Source: Pseudomonas sp. LS44 (GTDB taxonomy: Bacteria > Pseudomonadota > Gammaproteobacteria > Pseudomonadales > Pseudomonadaceae). Taken from it: DNA of 64,000 nt. The stretch lies in NCBI RefSeq assembly GCF_024730785.1, contig NZ_CP102830.1, forward strand, positions 3,441,001 through 3,505,000, read 5' to 3'. Each line of letters begins with the position of its first letter. The first letter of the stretch is position 1. A program made the translations under genes and the position numbers. A model generated the notes under the pieces. It had not been told where the DNA came from. It was given only the letters and a program-made list of their open reading frames with translations, and made no database searches. Shown one piece after another: positions 1-9,000 of this stretch.

Positions 1-6
1 CCCCGT

Positions 7-200
7 CCTAGGGGAGTAGTCTCCCACGAGCGCCCTGCTCGTATGGTACGCGTCAACATACTTGGTCCACAGACCATGGCGCGTACGACCCAAGCCTGCT
101 CAGACAGGCTCGCGGTTTGACAAGACCTATGACACGAATGACCTGACCCGGGGTGGGCAGGCGTACGTGTCATATGTGATTAGTCGACCCGCCCCTTAGG
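7..200 (+). ncRNA. yybP-ykoY family Mn2+ riboswitch
   Basis: The leader of the GDT1-family exporter carries the hallmarks of the yybP-ykoY aptamer, close to the alx/mntP leaders of E. coli as I remember them: GGGGAGUAG near the 5' end (about 11-19), the CGUCAACAUAC segment (about 52-62) and the paired GGCGCGUACG (about 79-88). A closing stem follows, ATGACACG (129-136) with CGTGTCAT (166-173), just ahead of the SD sequence AGGAAG (198-203). The family binds Mn2+ and turns on exporters of that ion. The downstream gene is a typical target. Exact boundaries are estimates. Confidence 0.85.
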
Positions 201-207
201 AAGTCTG

Positions 208-792
208 ATGCTGGAATCCCTACTGGTCCCTACCGGAATCGTTGCCATCGCCGAAATCGGTGATAAGACGCAGCTGCTCGCCCTGCTGCTGGCCGCACGC
301 TTTCGCAAGCCCTGGCCGATCATCGCCGGGATCGTCGCCGCGACCCTGGCCAACCATTTCGCCGCCGGCGCCATCGGCAACTGGGTCGCCAGTTTCTTCT
401 CCGCCGTGACCCTCAGCTGGATTCTGGCTGCCTCGTTCGCCGCCGTGGCGCTATGGACGCTGGTGCCGGACAAAATGGATGACGACGAAGCCTCGAAATT
501 CAAACGCTATGGCCCGTTCCTCACCACCCTGATCGCTTTCTTCCTGGCCGAGATGGGCGATAAGACGCAGATCGCCACGGTGATGCTCGCCGCGCAATAC
601 CCGCACCTGCTGATGGTAGTGATCGGCACCACGGTGGGCATGCTGCTGGCTAACGTACCGGTGGTACTAGCGGGCAACTTTGCCGCCGAGCGCTTACCGC
701 TGGATCTGATTCGCAAGATTGCTGCCATCGCCTTCGCCATTCTGGCGGCAGCTGCCGGCTACCACGCCTTGCAACTGAGCGGCTTCATCTGA
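208..792 (+). CDS. TMEM165/GDT1 (UPF0016) family cation exporter, probably Mn2+
   Basis: This is a 194-residue integral membrane protein built of two homologous halves, each carrying the family signature: EIGDKTQ near residue 11 and EMGDKTQ near residue 116. The acidic residues of these motifs form the ion site in the family, whose members move Mn2+ or Ca2+ out of the cytoplasm (MneA/MntX in bacteria). About six hydrophobic segments are visible, which is the usual size and topology. The ATG follows AGGAAG. The upstream Mn2+ riboswitch strongly supports manganese efflux as its role. No partner gene is adjacent. Confidence 0.88.
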   Translation: MLESLLVPTGIVAIAEIGDKTQLLALLLAARFRKPWPIIAGIVAATLANHFAAGAIGNWVASFFSAVTLSWILAASFAAVALWTLVPDKMDDDEASKFKRYGPFLTTLIAFFLAEMGDKTQIATVMLAAQYPHLLMVVIGTTVGMLLANVPVVLAGNFAAERLPLDLIRKIAAIAFAILAAAAGYHALQLSGFI

Positions 793-895
793 CCTGACCC
801 TGACGCCGGCAGAGCGGCGTTTCGGCCAATGCCGCTCCGATCCGCACTGCTAGAGTGCGTCGAAGCCTCTTCCTCGACGCACTCTGGAGTAACGG

Positions 896-1339
896 ATGAC
901 CCTGGACGACATGAAACGGCTGATTCGCCAGCACATCGATCTATCTTGGAATCGTGGGCGGCTGGCTCTCGCCGAGCACCTACACAGCAAGACCTTTCTG
1001 TACAAAAGCTCGTTTGCCGGTCACCCCATAAATAGCGCCGCTTTCGTCGCTCTGGTTCAGGAAATCCGCGGTGCCATGCCGGATCTGGAGGTGGTGGTCG
1101 AGGAGTGCCTGGCCGAGGGCAACAAGGTGTTCAGCTGGAGCACGCTGATCGGCACTATCAGCAAACCGGCGTTTGGCTATCCGGTCAGCGACAAGGTGTT
1201 GAGTATTTCCGCCATGGCCTGCTGGACCATCGGCAGCAACGGCTTGATCGAAGAAATCTGCACCATGTTCGACATGGAAAGCTTCCGCGCTCAGCTGGGG
1301 CTGCAGTCTCGCCCGCTGGCGGAAACCGCCCTGCCGTAA
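896..1339 (+). CDS. SnoaL-like ester cyclase family protein
   Basis: This 147-residue soluble protein has the size and pattern of the SnoaL/NTF2-like polyketide cyclase family: an N-terminal helix, a region predicting that the protein binds a small hydrophobic ligand in a cone-shaped barrel, and a C-terminal strand ending at EEICTMFDMESF. The start follows GGAGT at a normal distance. Most members outside polyketide clusters have no known substrate, and no biosynthetic genes are nearby. The assignment is to a fold family, not a reaction. Confidence 0.6.
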   Translation: MTLDDMKRLIRQHIDLSWNRGRLALAEHLHSKTFLYKSSFAGHPINSAAFVALVQEIRGAMPDLEVVVEECLAEGNKVFSWSTLIGTISKPAFGYPVSDKVLSISAMACWTIGSNGLIEEICTMFDMESFRAQLGLQSRPLAETALP

Positions 1340-1354
1340 AGCAGCGTCCGCCGA

Positions 1355-2341
1355 TTAGTTCAGATAGCCGTTGGCCCGAAACCACTGGATGGTGCGGGTC
1401 AGCGTCTCTTCCACCGACGTTTCGGCGACAAAGCCGAGTTCGTCACGGGCTTTCTGGCCATCCAGATACTGCCCGCCCGCCATCACCGCAATCGTCGTGT
1501 CGTCCAGCAACGGCAGCTTGCCGGTCAGTCGATAACGCACTCGACCGAGCCCGGCGAGTAGCTTGGCGGCCGGCAATGGCAACGGGGTCGGCGCCGGCAC
1601 ACCCAGTAACGCCGCGACCCGCCCAGTCAGTTCGCGCATATCGATGTTGTGCCCGGTGAGCAGATAGCGCTCGCCAATGCGCCCTTTCTCCAATGCCAAC
1701 AGCAAACCGCGCCCGGCATCGCTGGCATCGATCAGGTTGCGCTGGCCCGATACGTAACGGCTCATCAGGCCGTTGCTCATGGCGGTAATCAAACGCCCGG
1801 TGCTCGGTCCGACATCGAATTCGCCGAGGCTCATACCAGGAATGCCGATCACCACTGGTAAACCGCTACGCGCCTGCTCGCGGGCCTGCTCGTCGAGCGC
1901 CCACTTGCTCAGCAGATAGGCATTGCGCCAGCTCGGCATGGCTTCGTGGAACAACCCTTCATGCCCTGGCAGGCCCCGTGGATGGCGTGGCAAGGCGATG
2001 GCCGCGCCGACATAGAGAATCCGCGGTACCCGTGCGGCCTGACAGGCCGCGTAGAAGTGCTTGCTGCGGCTCAACGCGTTGGACACATCGTCCTGCCAGC
2101 GCCGCGGCTTGGTGGGGTAGTAACCGGCGCAGAACATCACCCCGTCCAGCCCCTGCAAGGCGCGGCTCAGGGCCTGGTGATCGAGCAACTCGGCGGAGCG
2201 GTATTCCGGCTCGAGATAGGCCAACCGCTCGATGCGTGAGGATGGCCGGTGGATCAGCACCAATTGGTGGCCGGCCGCCCGCACCGCGCGGGCGCAATGA
2301 TGACCGAGCAAACCGGTCGCCCCCAGAACGCCAATCTTCAC
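1355..2341 (-). CDS. NAD(P)-dependent epimerase/dehydratase (extended SDR)
   Basis: This 328-residue extended short-chain dehydrogenase starts with the Rossmann motif GATGLLGHH (residues 7-15). The segment NAYLLSKWALDEQ carries a Tyr-x4-Lys arrangement like the catalytic pair. It resembles dihydroflavonol-reductase or steroid-dehydrogenase-like proteins, but the substrate is not evident. The start is GTG, chosen because AAGGAG lies about 7 bases upstream. It is convergent with the SnoaL-like gene and separated from the M48 protease gene behind it by 64 bases, so the two minus-strand genes may be cotranscribed. Confidence 0.75.
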   Translation of the reverse strand: MKIGVLGATGLLGHHCARAVRAAGHQLVLIHRPSSRIERLAYLEPEYRSAELLDHQALSRALQGLDGVMFCAGYYPTKPRRWQDDVSNALSRSKHFYAACQAARVPRILYVGAAIALPRHPRGLPGHEGLFHEAMPSWRNAYLLSKWALDEQAREQARSGLPVVIGIPGMSLGEFDVGPSTGRLITAMSNGLMSRYVSGQRNLIDASDAGRGLLLALEKGRIGERYLLTGHNIDMRELTGRVAALLGVPAPTPLPLPAAKLLAGLGRVRYRLTGKLPLLDDTTIAVMAGGQYLDGQKARDELGFVAETSVEETLTRTIQWFRANGYLN

Positions 2342-2405
2342 GACAGCTCCTTGCCTTCAACCCGAAGCGAGCAGTCTAGGACGGCATTTTTCGATACACC
2401 AGCAG

Positions 2406-3224
2406 TCATTGACGGCCTTTGGCCTGCTCATACAGCGGCATCACTTTGGGGATCGCCGCCTGCAACGCGGAGATGCGGCTGCCGGACGATGGGTGGGTGC
2501 TCATGAACTCCGGCGGCGCGCCTTCGCTGGCCTGGGCCATCTTGTTCCACAGGGTGACCGCGGCGTTGGGGTTGTAGCCGGCGCGGGCCGCCAGCTCCAG
2601 GCCGATCAAGTCAGCCTCGTTCTCATTGCTGCGGCTGTTGGGCAGAGTCATCAGGTACTCCACGCCCATGTTGGCCATCTGCATGCTGCCCGCGCCAACG
2701 CCCATCGCGGCGCCGATCTGGCTGGCCATCTGCACGCCGTAGGCTTTGGACATGGCCTCGCGGCCATGCTCGCGCAGGGCGTGGGCGATTTCGTGGCCCA
2801 TCACCGCGGCCAATTCGTCATCGCTAAGTTTGAGCTGATCGATCAGGCCGCTGTAGACGATGATCTTGCCGCCCGGCCCGCAGTTGGCGTTGAGCTCTTG
2901 GCTATCGATCAGATTGACCTGCCAGTCCCACTGCGCGGCGTCCGGGCGGAACACCGGCGCCTGGGCGATCAAGCGGCGCGCGACGTTATCGACCTGGCGG
3001 GACTGCGCGCTGTTTTTGTCCAGCACGCCCTTGCCCGAGGCTTCGCTCAGGGTTTGCTGATAGGACTGGGCATACATCTGATTGACCTGGTCGGTCGACA
3101 GCATGCTGAACATGTACTGTTTGCGCTCGACGCCAACGGCGCCGCCGCTGGTGGTATTCACCGCCTGACAACCTGCCAGCAGCAACGCTGCGCTCAACCC
3201 GCCAAGACGAAACAAGGAAACCAT
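2406..3224 (-). CDS. M48 family lipoprotein metalloprotease (LoiP/YggG-like)
   Basis: This is a secreted zinc protease of 272 residues. A lipoprotein signal peptide ends at LLAGC (lipidated Cys19), pointing to an envelope location. The zinc-binding HEIAH motif is at residues 144-148, and ENEAD about 55 residues later supplies the third ligand, as in the M48 family. LoiP and related enzymes degrade misfolded outer-membrane proteins; that role is inferred here. GGAGAG sits 5 bases before the ATG. The gene is divergent from the chemoreceptor gene, with a 173-base intergenic region. Confidence 0.87.
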   Translation of the reverse strand: MVSLFRLGGLSAALLLAGCQAVNTTSGGAVGVERKQYMFSMLSTDQVNQMYAQSYQQTLSEASGKGVLDKNSAQSRQVDNVARRLIAQAPVFRPDAAQWDWQVNLIDSQELNANCGPGGKIIVYSGLIDQLKLSDDELAAVMGHEIAHALREHGREAMSKAYGVQMASQIGAAMGVGAGSMQMANMGVEYLMTLPNSRSNENEADLIGLELAARAGYNPNAAVTLWNKMAQASEGAPPEFMSTHPSSGSRISALQAAIPKVMPLYEQAKGRQ

Positions 3225-3397
3225 GGTGACTCTCCAGTGAACGAGGACGACATGCTAGGCGCCGTCAATTGCCCGGGCAACCGCCGGCGTATTGAGCGAA
3301 TAGACCAACGGTATTCATTTTTCTCACCGCTGTACTCATGACTTATTTGCCACCTGCCGATAACCGGCCACCGATTGCAATCGACTTGTGGTGCCGC

Positions 3398-5533
3398 ATG
3401 AAATTCAGATCCATTCAGTTTTCCGTTGCCGCGTTGGCTGGCGCGAGTGTCCTGGCCGTCGTGATCGCCCTGGTGCTGTATGCACTGTTCGCCAGCGGTC
3501 GTACCCAGGCCCTGGTCGAGGAGCGTACGCAGAAGCAGCTTCAGCAGCTGATTGAAGGTCGCCTGACCGCCCTGGCCCGTGCCCAGGCCAGTCAAATCCA
3601 GCGTGAGCTGGACCTGCCGATGACCATCGCCAGCAGCCTGGCGCAAAGCAATGTGCTGATGGGTAAAACCGACGCCAACGGCGATGCGCAGCTGGGTATC
3701 AGCCGCGAGGAACTGTCCCGGCTAGTGCAGCAGACTCTGCACGGCAATCCCAAGCTGCTGGATGCCTATGTGGGTTGGGAGCCAAATGCCATCGATGCCA
3801 GCGACGCCCTTTACGCCAACCAACCAGGCCATGACGCGAGTGGACGTTTCATGCCCTGGTGGTTCCGCGACAGCGATGGCAGCCTGAAGCTGGAAACCCT
3901 CGGTGCCAGCATGGACAGCGAAAAGGTACTGTCCACCGGCGTACGCGAAGGCGAGTACTACCTGTGTCCAAAGCAGAGCAAGCGTAACTGCGCCATCGAC
4001 CCGACCCCCGACGAATTGAACGGCAAAAAGATCATGCTCACCTCGTTCAACGCGCCGATTCTGGTCAACGGCGAGTTCAAGGGTGTTGCCGGCGCCGACC
4101 TGTCACTGGAGTTCATCCAGCAACTGCTGGTCAAGGCCGACCAGCAGCTGTACGACGGTGCTGGGGAAATGGCCCTGATCTCCAGCAACGATCGACTGGT
4201 CGCCTACACCAAGGACCCGAGCAAACTCGGGGCCACGGCAACCAATGCGCTGGATGCCAACGAGCTGAAGAACCTCAAGAACCTGCAAATCGATGAGGCC
4301 AAATTCGATTTAGACCCAGAACATGGTCACCTCGAGCTGTATCTGCCATTCAGCGTGGCGGGCACCGATACCCGCTGGACGCTGATGCTGCAAATTCCCC
4401 AGCAGGCGGTTTTCGCCGAGCTGACCGCGATGCAGAAGGATCTGGCCGAGCAGCGCGAAGAAGACACCCTGGGCATGATTCTGATCGGCCTGCTGGTCGC
4501 CGGACTGGGCCTGCTGGTGGTCTGGATGGTCGGCCACGGCATCGCGCGACCGCTCAAGCAGATGGTCGCCATGCTCGACGATATCGCCCAGGGCGAAGGC
4601 GACCTGACCCGCCGCCTGCACAGCGATCGCGTCGATGAGCTGGGCCTGATCGCCAGCGGCTTCAATACCTTTCTGAGCAAACTGCAAACCATGATCGGCC
4701 AGGTGGTCGGCTCGGTGCAGAAGGTCAGCGACTCCTCGGAGTACACCGCCGACATCGCCATCCGCACCAACCAGGGCGTGCAGAAACAGCTCTCGGAGAT
4801 CGAACTGGTCGCCACCGCGGTGCACGAGATGACTGCCACCGCGCAGGATGTCGCGCGCAATGCCAGCCAGGCGGCCGAAGCAGCCAATCATGCCGACCAG
4901 GCGGCCAGTCACGGCAAGCTCACGGTGCAAGGCACCGCCCACTCGATCAGCGCGCTGGCCAACGAAATCGGCCGTGCAGTCGGCGTGGTGCAGACCCTGG
5001 CCAAGGACAGCGAGAACATCAACGCGATCCTCGTCGCCATTCGCGGCATCGCCGAGCAGACCAACTTGCTGGCCTTGAACGCCGCCATCGAAGCGGCGCG
5101 CGCGGGCGAGCAAGGACGTGGCTTCGCGGTGGTCGCCGATGAAGTCCGCAACCTGGCGCAAAAGACCCAGCAAGCCACCGAAGAAATCCAGAGCATGATC
5201 CAGCAGCTGCAGCACGGTACCCGTGAGGTGGTGAAGGTCATGGAAGACAGTCAGGCGAAGACCGAGAACAGCGTGCAACAGGCCAGTGAAGCAGCGCACG
5301 CGCTGGAATCGATCACCCAGGCGGTGTCGGTGATCAATGACATGAACATTCAGATCGCCAGCGCCGCCGAACAGCAAAGCGCGGTGGCCGAGGATCTCAA
5401 CCGTAACGTCACCACCATCGGCCAAGTTGCCAACCAGGTCGCCAGCGGCGCCGACGAGTCGAGCCAGGCCAGCGCCGAACTGACCAAACTGGCCGAACAG
5501 CAGCGCCGCCTGATCAATCAGTTCAAGGTGTAG
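3398..5533 (+). CDS. Methyl-accepting chemotaxis protein with periplasmic dCache-like sensor
   Basis: This transmembrane chemoreceptor has about 711 residues. TM1 spans residues 11-33, a long periplasmic region of about 300 residues fits a double-Cache ligand domain, TM2 lies near residue 360, and a HAMP domain and cytoplasmic signalling coiled coil follow. The hairpin tip contains [20 protein letters not shown], the CheA/CheW-binding core. The internal ATG at 3398 was chosen because MKFRSIQF begins a normal TM1, while the upstream 20 residues look non-coding. The ligand is unknown; dCache domains often bind amino acids. There is no CheR-binding pentapeptide at the C-terminus. Confidence 0.92.
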   Translation: MKFRSIQFSVAALAGASVLAVVIALVLYALFASGRTQALVEERTQKQLQQLIEGRLTALARAQASQIQRELDLPMTIASSLAQSNVLMGKTDANGDAQLGISREELSRLVQQTLHGNPKLLDAYVGWEPNAIDASDALYANQPGHDASGRFMPWWFRDSDGSLKLETLGASMDSEKVLSTGVREGEYYLCPKQSKRNCAIDPTPDELNGKKIMLTSFNAPILVNGEFKGVAGADLSLEFIQQLLVKADQQLYDGAGEMALISSNDRLVAYTKDPSKLGATATNALDANELKNLKNLQIDEAKFDLDPEHGHLELYLPFSVAGTDTRWTLMLQIPQQAVFAELTAMQKDLAEQREEDTLGMILIGLLVAGLGLLVVWMVGHGIARPLKQMVAMLDDIAQGEGDLTRRLHSDRVDELGLIASGFNTFLSKLQTMIGQVVGSVQKVSDSSEYTADIAIRTNQGVQKQLSEIELVATAVHEMTATAQDVARNASQAAEAANHADQAASHGKLTVQGTAHSISALANEIGRAVGVVQTLAKDSENINAILVAIRGIAEQTNLLALNAAIEAARAGEQGRGFAVVADEVRNLAQKTQQATEEIQSMIQQLQHGTREVVKVMEDSQAKTENSVQQASEAAHALESITQAVSVINDMNIQIASAAEQQSAVAEDLNRNVTTIGQVANQVASGADESSQASAELTKLAEQQRRLINQFKV

Positions 5534-5546
5534 GGGAACGGAGGTC

Positions 5547-5614
5547 TTCGCGGCCATGGGCCGCTCCTACGGCTCCGTACCTGAATCGTAGGAGCGAATT
5601 CATTCGCGATGGCC
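5547..5614. repeat. Pair of inverted Pseudomonas REP sequences
   Basis: Two copies of a REP core, GTAGGAGC plus a small hairpin, face each other in inverted orientation between the chemoreceptor and yedK-like genes. The right copy reads GTAGGAGCGAATTCATTCGC, the form common in Pseudomonas intergenic spacers. The pair makes a REPIN-like doublet in the convergent spacer, where it could also act in mRNA 3'-end stability. Confidence 0.8.
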
Positions 5615-5623
5615 ACCCCACCT

Positions 5624-6241
5624 TTAGGCCGGCGTCAGGCACTCCGGCCCATTGAGCTTGGGATCATTGACCAGGGTGGCCAGCGGCCGTTCGCGCAGTT
5701 GCGGCTGTGCTTGGCAGAGCAGCCCATGCAGCTCGGGCAACGCTGTTTCCGCCGCTAGCCAGGCGGCCTGACCGGCCTCATCGAGGATCAGCGGTCGGCG
5801 TTGATTGGCCGCCGCTAACGTCACCACGGCCGCGCTCAGGTAGGTATGACCGCTGACCGGGTAGGCTTCCCAAAGCGCCGCGAAGTACAGCGTCGGTGCT
5901 TCGCCAGTCAGCCAGTACGGGCGCTTGCGCACGCTCCCCCGCCACTCATAGAAACCGTTGGCCGGCAGCAGACCGCGACGCGCGACGAACGCCTCACGGA
6001 ACATCGGCTGCTCGGCGAGGGTTTCCGCGCGCGCCTGCGCCGGGGTCTTGGTCAAGTCGGTCAGCCAAGCCGGCGTCAACCCCCAGCGCACCCGCTCGAG
6101 CTGACGTTGCCCACCCACGCTGCGCACCAGCAGCACCTGGCTGTTCGGAGCAATGCTCCAGGCCGGCTGCTGGTCCGCCGGGAAACCGGGTAACGCCGCA
6201 AATGCGGGCGACCAGCGGAACAGGGCATAACGTCCACACAT
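5624..6241 (-). CDS. yedK: SOS response-associated peptidase family protein (YedK/HMCES-like), altered active site
   Basis: The 205-residue protein belongs to the SRAP family, whose members form a covalent thiazolidine link through Cys2 with abasic sites in single-stranded DNA. The start MCGRY places Cys2 correctly after Met removal, and NGFYEW supplies the family Glu (residue 99). Compared with E. coli YedK, which has an INAR motif and an HDRRP motif, this protein has AQAR (Gln69 for the conserved Asn) and NQRRP (Asn146 for the conserved His). Both replaced residues help catalysis in characterised members, so activity may differ. The family call is firm; the function is less certain. Confidence 0.85.
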   Translation of the reverse strand: MCGRYALFRWSPAFAALPGFPADQQPAWSIAPNSQVLLVRSVGGQRQLERVRWGLTPAWLTDLTKTPAQARAETLAEQPMFREAFVARRGLLPANGFYEWRGSVRKRPYWLTGEAPTLYFAALWEAYPVSGHTYLSAAVVTLAAANQRRPLILDEAGQAAWLAAETALPELHGLLCQAQPQLRERPLATLVNDPKLNGPECLTPA

Positions 6242-6366
6242 GGGCGGAACAACTCTTCAAAAGGAAAATGGAAGACTGCAACGGCCGAAGCGCACTAGCG
6301 GCAAGCTGCGTTCTGAGGCTAGCTCTAACGCCGTATCGCCGACACACCGCAGATCGAGGCAGGTTC

Positions 6367-6627
6367 TCAGCAGAGCAACACGCCGGGAAAGCTATCGGGC
6401 TCATCGCCCGGCAGAGGCTGCGCGGTATTGTACGCAGCGATCAGGTTGCGCGCGCGCTCGGCCTGCTCGTTGACCACCAGCAGACCCAGCAAGCCGCACG
6501 CCGGCAGCTCGCCAATCGCACCGAGCAGGTGGCCACCGACCACATGCGCATCGACGCCCTCGCTGGCCAACATGCCGACCAGTAGTTCGGCCTCGATCAA
6601 ATCCTGCGGATCATAGATTCGCTGCAT
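6367..6627 (-). CDS. DUF2007 family protein
   Basis: This 86-residue soluble protein starts [20 protein letters not shown] and contains GVDAHVVGGHLLGAIGELP, the conserved pattern of DUF2007 (a small ferredoxin-like fold domain thought to act as a signal-transduction or binding module). The start at 6627 overlaps the stop of the upstream CPXCG gene as ATGA, which shows translational coupling. The longer reading frame upstream of this ATG is the out-of-frame shadow of that neighbour. Function unknown. Confidence 0.8.
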   Translation of the reverse strand: MQRIYDPQDLIEAELLVGMLASEGVDAHVVGGHLLGAIGELPACGLLGLLVVNEQAERARNLIAAYNTAQPLPGDEPDSFPGVLLC

Positions 6628-6809
6628 CAATCGTTCTCCGTACGCACGTCCAGGGACCATTCCATACCGTCGCTGCGCAAGTCGAAGACGATCGGCCGAC
6701 AGCACACCGGGCAATCCTCGATGTATTGCTGATCGCCGCCCGACAAATCCAGCAACGCCTCGACCGGCTCGCCGCAGTAAGGGCACTGATACGCCTGCGT
6801 TTCCAGCAT
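6627..6809 (-). CDS. CPXCG-motif cysteine-rich zinc-ribbon protein
   Basis: This is a 60-residue protein with two Cys pairs, CPYCGE near residue 9 and CPVC near residue 33, the pattern of the CPXCG cysteine-rich family, presumably one zinc site. It sits directly upstream of and overlaps the DUF2007 gene by an ATGA junction. The two form a small operon. No biochemical role is known for the family. Confidence 0.82.
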   Translation of the reverse strand: MLETQAYQCPYCGEPVEALLDLSGGDQQYIEDCPVCCRPIVFDLRSDGMEWSLDVRTEND

Positions 6810-6866
6810 CGCGGCCTCCGGTTGTGACTTGCCGTATACTCGGCCGGTCTATTTTCGACCTCCGCT

Positions 6867-7012
6867 TAGCAGGCCGTTGAAAAACTACTGCGCTCGGCTA
6901 TACCGCGTTGAAATCAGGCTCAAAATGCTCATTTACCACTCGTAAACTGCGCTTTTTCGCCTGATTTCGCCTTGTCTAGCCTTCGCTCGCTACGTTTTTC
7001 AACGGCCTGCTA
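6867..7012. mobile_element. 146-bp MITE-like palindromic element
   Basis: Perfect 19-bp terminal inverted repeats (TAGCAGGCCGTTGAAAAAC at 6867-6885 and its complement at 6994-7012) bound a segment that is itself an imperfect palindrome along its length, centred near CATTTACCACTCGTAAA. The ends begin and finish with TA, as expected for a TA-target element of the IS630/Tc1-mariner type. It carries no ORF. I recall near-identical palindromes in other Pseudomonas genomes. It ends 46 bases before the acyltransferase start and could supply a transcript hairpin there. Confidence 0.7.
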
Positions 7013-7058
7013 GAGCCTGTTGCTTTTTCATCACCGCACGCACAAACAAGAGAACATG

Positions 7059-8222
7059 ATGGGCGAATTCGATGCCATCCGACCTTACGCCGACGCCGAA
7101 GTCCCCGCGGTGCTGGCGCGCCTGCTGACCGATCAGGCATTCTTGGAAATCATCACGCGCTTCCGCTTTCCGCGGCTGGCCAAATCGTTTGGCTGGCTGC
7201 TTAAACCTCTTATAGCTCATCGGTTGAAACGCGAGTTCAACGGCATCGATTCGGTGGCCCGCCTGCAGGATAAAGTCGAACCCTACGTCGACCACACCAT
7301 CGAGCGCGCCACCGATGGCATCAGCTATTCCGGCGTCGAACAGCTGCAGGCCGGCAGCGCCTATCTGTTCCTCGCCAACCACCGCGACATTGTCATGGAC
7401 CCGGCGTTCGTCAACTACGCGGTGTACCACGCCGGTTTGCCAACCCCGCGCATCGCCATTGGCGACAACCTGCTGCAGAAGCCGTATGTCAGCGACCTGA
7501 TGCGTCTGAACAAGAGCTTTATCGTGCACCGCTCACTGAGCAATCGCCGCGAGAAGCTGGCGGCGTTCCAGCTGCTGTCGGCCTACATCAATCATTCAAT
7601 CCGCGCGGACGGCGAATCGGTGTGGATCGCCCAAGCCGAGGGGCGTGCCAAAGACGGCGACGACCGTACCGACTCGGCGATCCTCAAGATGTTCCACATG
7701 AGCCGCAAAAACGAGGCGTTTGCCGACGTGGTGCGCGAGCTGCGCGTGACGCCGGTGGCGATCAGCTACGAATACGATCCCTGCGACCAAGCCAAGGCCC
7801 GCGAGCTGTATATCCGCGCCAGCACCGGGGATTACACCAAGGTACCGGGCGAGGATGACCAGAGCATCGGCCTGGGCATCACCGGCTACAAAGGCCGCGT
7901 GCACTTGAGCTTCTGCGCGCCAATCAGCGCGCCGCCCGCCGACGCCAAGCTGCTGGCCAGCGAAATCGACCGGCAGATTCTCAGCAGTTATCGCCTGTTT
8001 CCCGTGCATTACCTGGCCTACGCCCAGTGGGATCAGCGCGATCCGGCACTCGCGGTACCGAGCGCTGCGGAACTGTTCCCCGCCGCCGAGCTGGCCGCTG
8101 CCCAGGCCGAATGGCAAAAGCGCCTGGCCGTCTGCCCTGCCGAGCAGCGTCCGTACCTGATCCTGCAATACGCCAATCCGGTGCGAAATCACTACCGGAT
8201 CACCGCTGGGCTGGAGCTGTAA
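7059..8222 (+). CDS. 1-acylglycerol-3-phosphate O-acyltransferase-like (PlsC superfamily)
   Basis: This protein of about 388 residues carries the acyltransferase signature NHRDIVMD (an NHx4D motif) in its first third and GRAKDGDDRT further on, consistent with the glycerolipid acyltransferase fold. It is longer than classical PlsC (about 245 residues) and shows no clear transmembrane helix, so it is likely a peripheral membrane enzyme of phospholipid or neutral-lipid acylation. Two adjacent ATGs exist (7056, 7059); the second gives better spacing from AAGAGA. The acceptor is not known. Confidence 0.8.
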   Translation: MGEFDAIRPYADAEVPAVLARLLTDQAFLEIITRFRFPRLAKSFGWLLKPLIAHRLKREFNGIDSVARLQDKVEPYVDHTIERATDGISYSGVEQLQAGSAYLFLANHRDIVMDPAFVNYAVYHAGLPTPRIAIGDNLLQKPYVSDLMRLNKSFIVHRSLSNRREKLAAFQLLSAYINHSIRADGESVWIAQAEGRAKDGDDRTDSAILKMFHMSRKNEAFADVVRELRVTPVAISYEYDPCDQAKARELYIRASTGDYTKVPGEDDQSIGLGITGYKGRVHLSFCAPISAPPADAKLLASEIDRQILSSYRLFPVHYLAYAQWDQRDPALAVPSAAELFPAAELAAAQAEWQKRLAVCPAEQRPYLILQYANPVRNHYRITAGLEL

Positions 8223-8225
8223 CGC

Positions 8226-8255
8226 AAAACGGCGACCTCAGGGTCGCCGTTTTTG
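8226..8255. terminator. Bidirectional rho-independent terminator
   Basis: The stem ACGGCGACC / GGTCGCCGT (8229-8237, 8242-8250) has a 4-base loop and is flanked by A and T runs. It serves the acyltransferase gene and the convergent small membrane-protein gene. Confidence 0.85.
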
Positions 8256-8270
8256 TATGCGTAATTGCCG

Positions 8271-8561
8271 TTACAACTGAGTGCTCGCCCAGGACAGCAA
8301 CAGCGCAGCAACCAGACATAGCCCGCCGAAACGCGTGAAGAAGCGATTGATGCGCAGGGTGCGTCCGTCCACCAGCAGGTTGGTCTCATCGTCCAGCGTC
8401 TGCAGCTCGCTATCGATGGCCAGGCGCGCCAGGGCGCGATGCTCGCGAAGACGGGTGGCGAGCAGCAGCCAACTACCGGCGACCGCAAAAAACAGCGCCA
8501 GACCATTGATCACGTGGGCGGGATAGGCCTGCAAAAGGCTCCAGAGCACCTGCAACGACAT
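8271..8561 (-). CDS. Conserved hypothetical two-helix membrane protein
   Basis: This 96-residue protein has two hydrophobic segments (about residues 14-35 and 73-92) separated by a polar linker with RLREHRALARLAIDSELQTL and TNLLVDGRTLRINRFF. The internal ATG at 8561 is preferred to the longer ORF because CGGAG lies 8 bases upstream. It ends at the shared terminator with the acyltransferase gene. I do not recognise a named family. Confidence 0.7.
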   Translation of the reverse strand: MSLQVLWSLLQAYPAHVINGLALFFAVAGSWLLLATRLREHRALARLAIDSELQTLDDETNLLVDGRTLRINRFFTRFGGLCLVAALLLSWASTQL

Positions 8562-8770
8562 CGAGAAAACTCCGCTTAGGTAAACGGTGGCGAGCACACT
8601 ACCGGAAAGGCAACCGCGCCAAATTGATCTGGCGGTCAGGATATGGCGGCGCAGTCTACCCGAGCGATTCTGCGCCGCGCGTCGTTTCCGACGGACTGCC
8701 AGGCGTCTGTCATGGCCTTGTCATCACGGATCGGCAGCCTTGCTGCTCCCTCGCCAGCCGGAGCTCGGCC

Positions 8771-8977
8771 ATGCTGCATGCGCACAATCAGGACCCGCTG
8801 TACCGGATCGCCCACAGCGACGAACAACAGGCGCTGATCGACGCGTTCGCCATTAATGTCCAGGACTGCAATTGGCTGACCTATTGCGCCCTCGGCGGCC
8901 ATCTGCACCCCGAATTGCCCGAGGCCGACCTGCTTACCGGCATCTCGCAACTGGCCTTGTACGAACAACCAGACTGA
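8771..8977 (+). CDS. Small conserved hypothetical protein
   Basis: This 68-residue acidic protein (MLHAHNQDPLYRIAHSDEQQ at the start) has predicted helices and contains NWLTYCALGGHLHPELPEAD. The ATG at 8771 is preceded by GGAG at 8 bases. The longer ORF upstream has no sensible start and reads through poorly coding sequence. A terminator follows. No function can be given. Confidence 0.65.
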   Translation: MLHAHNQDPLYRIAHSDEQQALIDAFAINVQDCNWLTYCALGGHLHPELPEADLLTGISQLALYEQPD

Positions 8978-9000
8978 GCGCCGAAGAATCCGTCAGGCAC

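Noticed and set aside
4310..5557. Long minus-strand ORF opposite the chemoreceptor gene
   Set aside because: Low-complexity Gly/Asp/Leu/His pattern produced by the antisense of alanine- and glutamine-rich coiled coil; no start signal.
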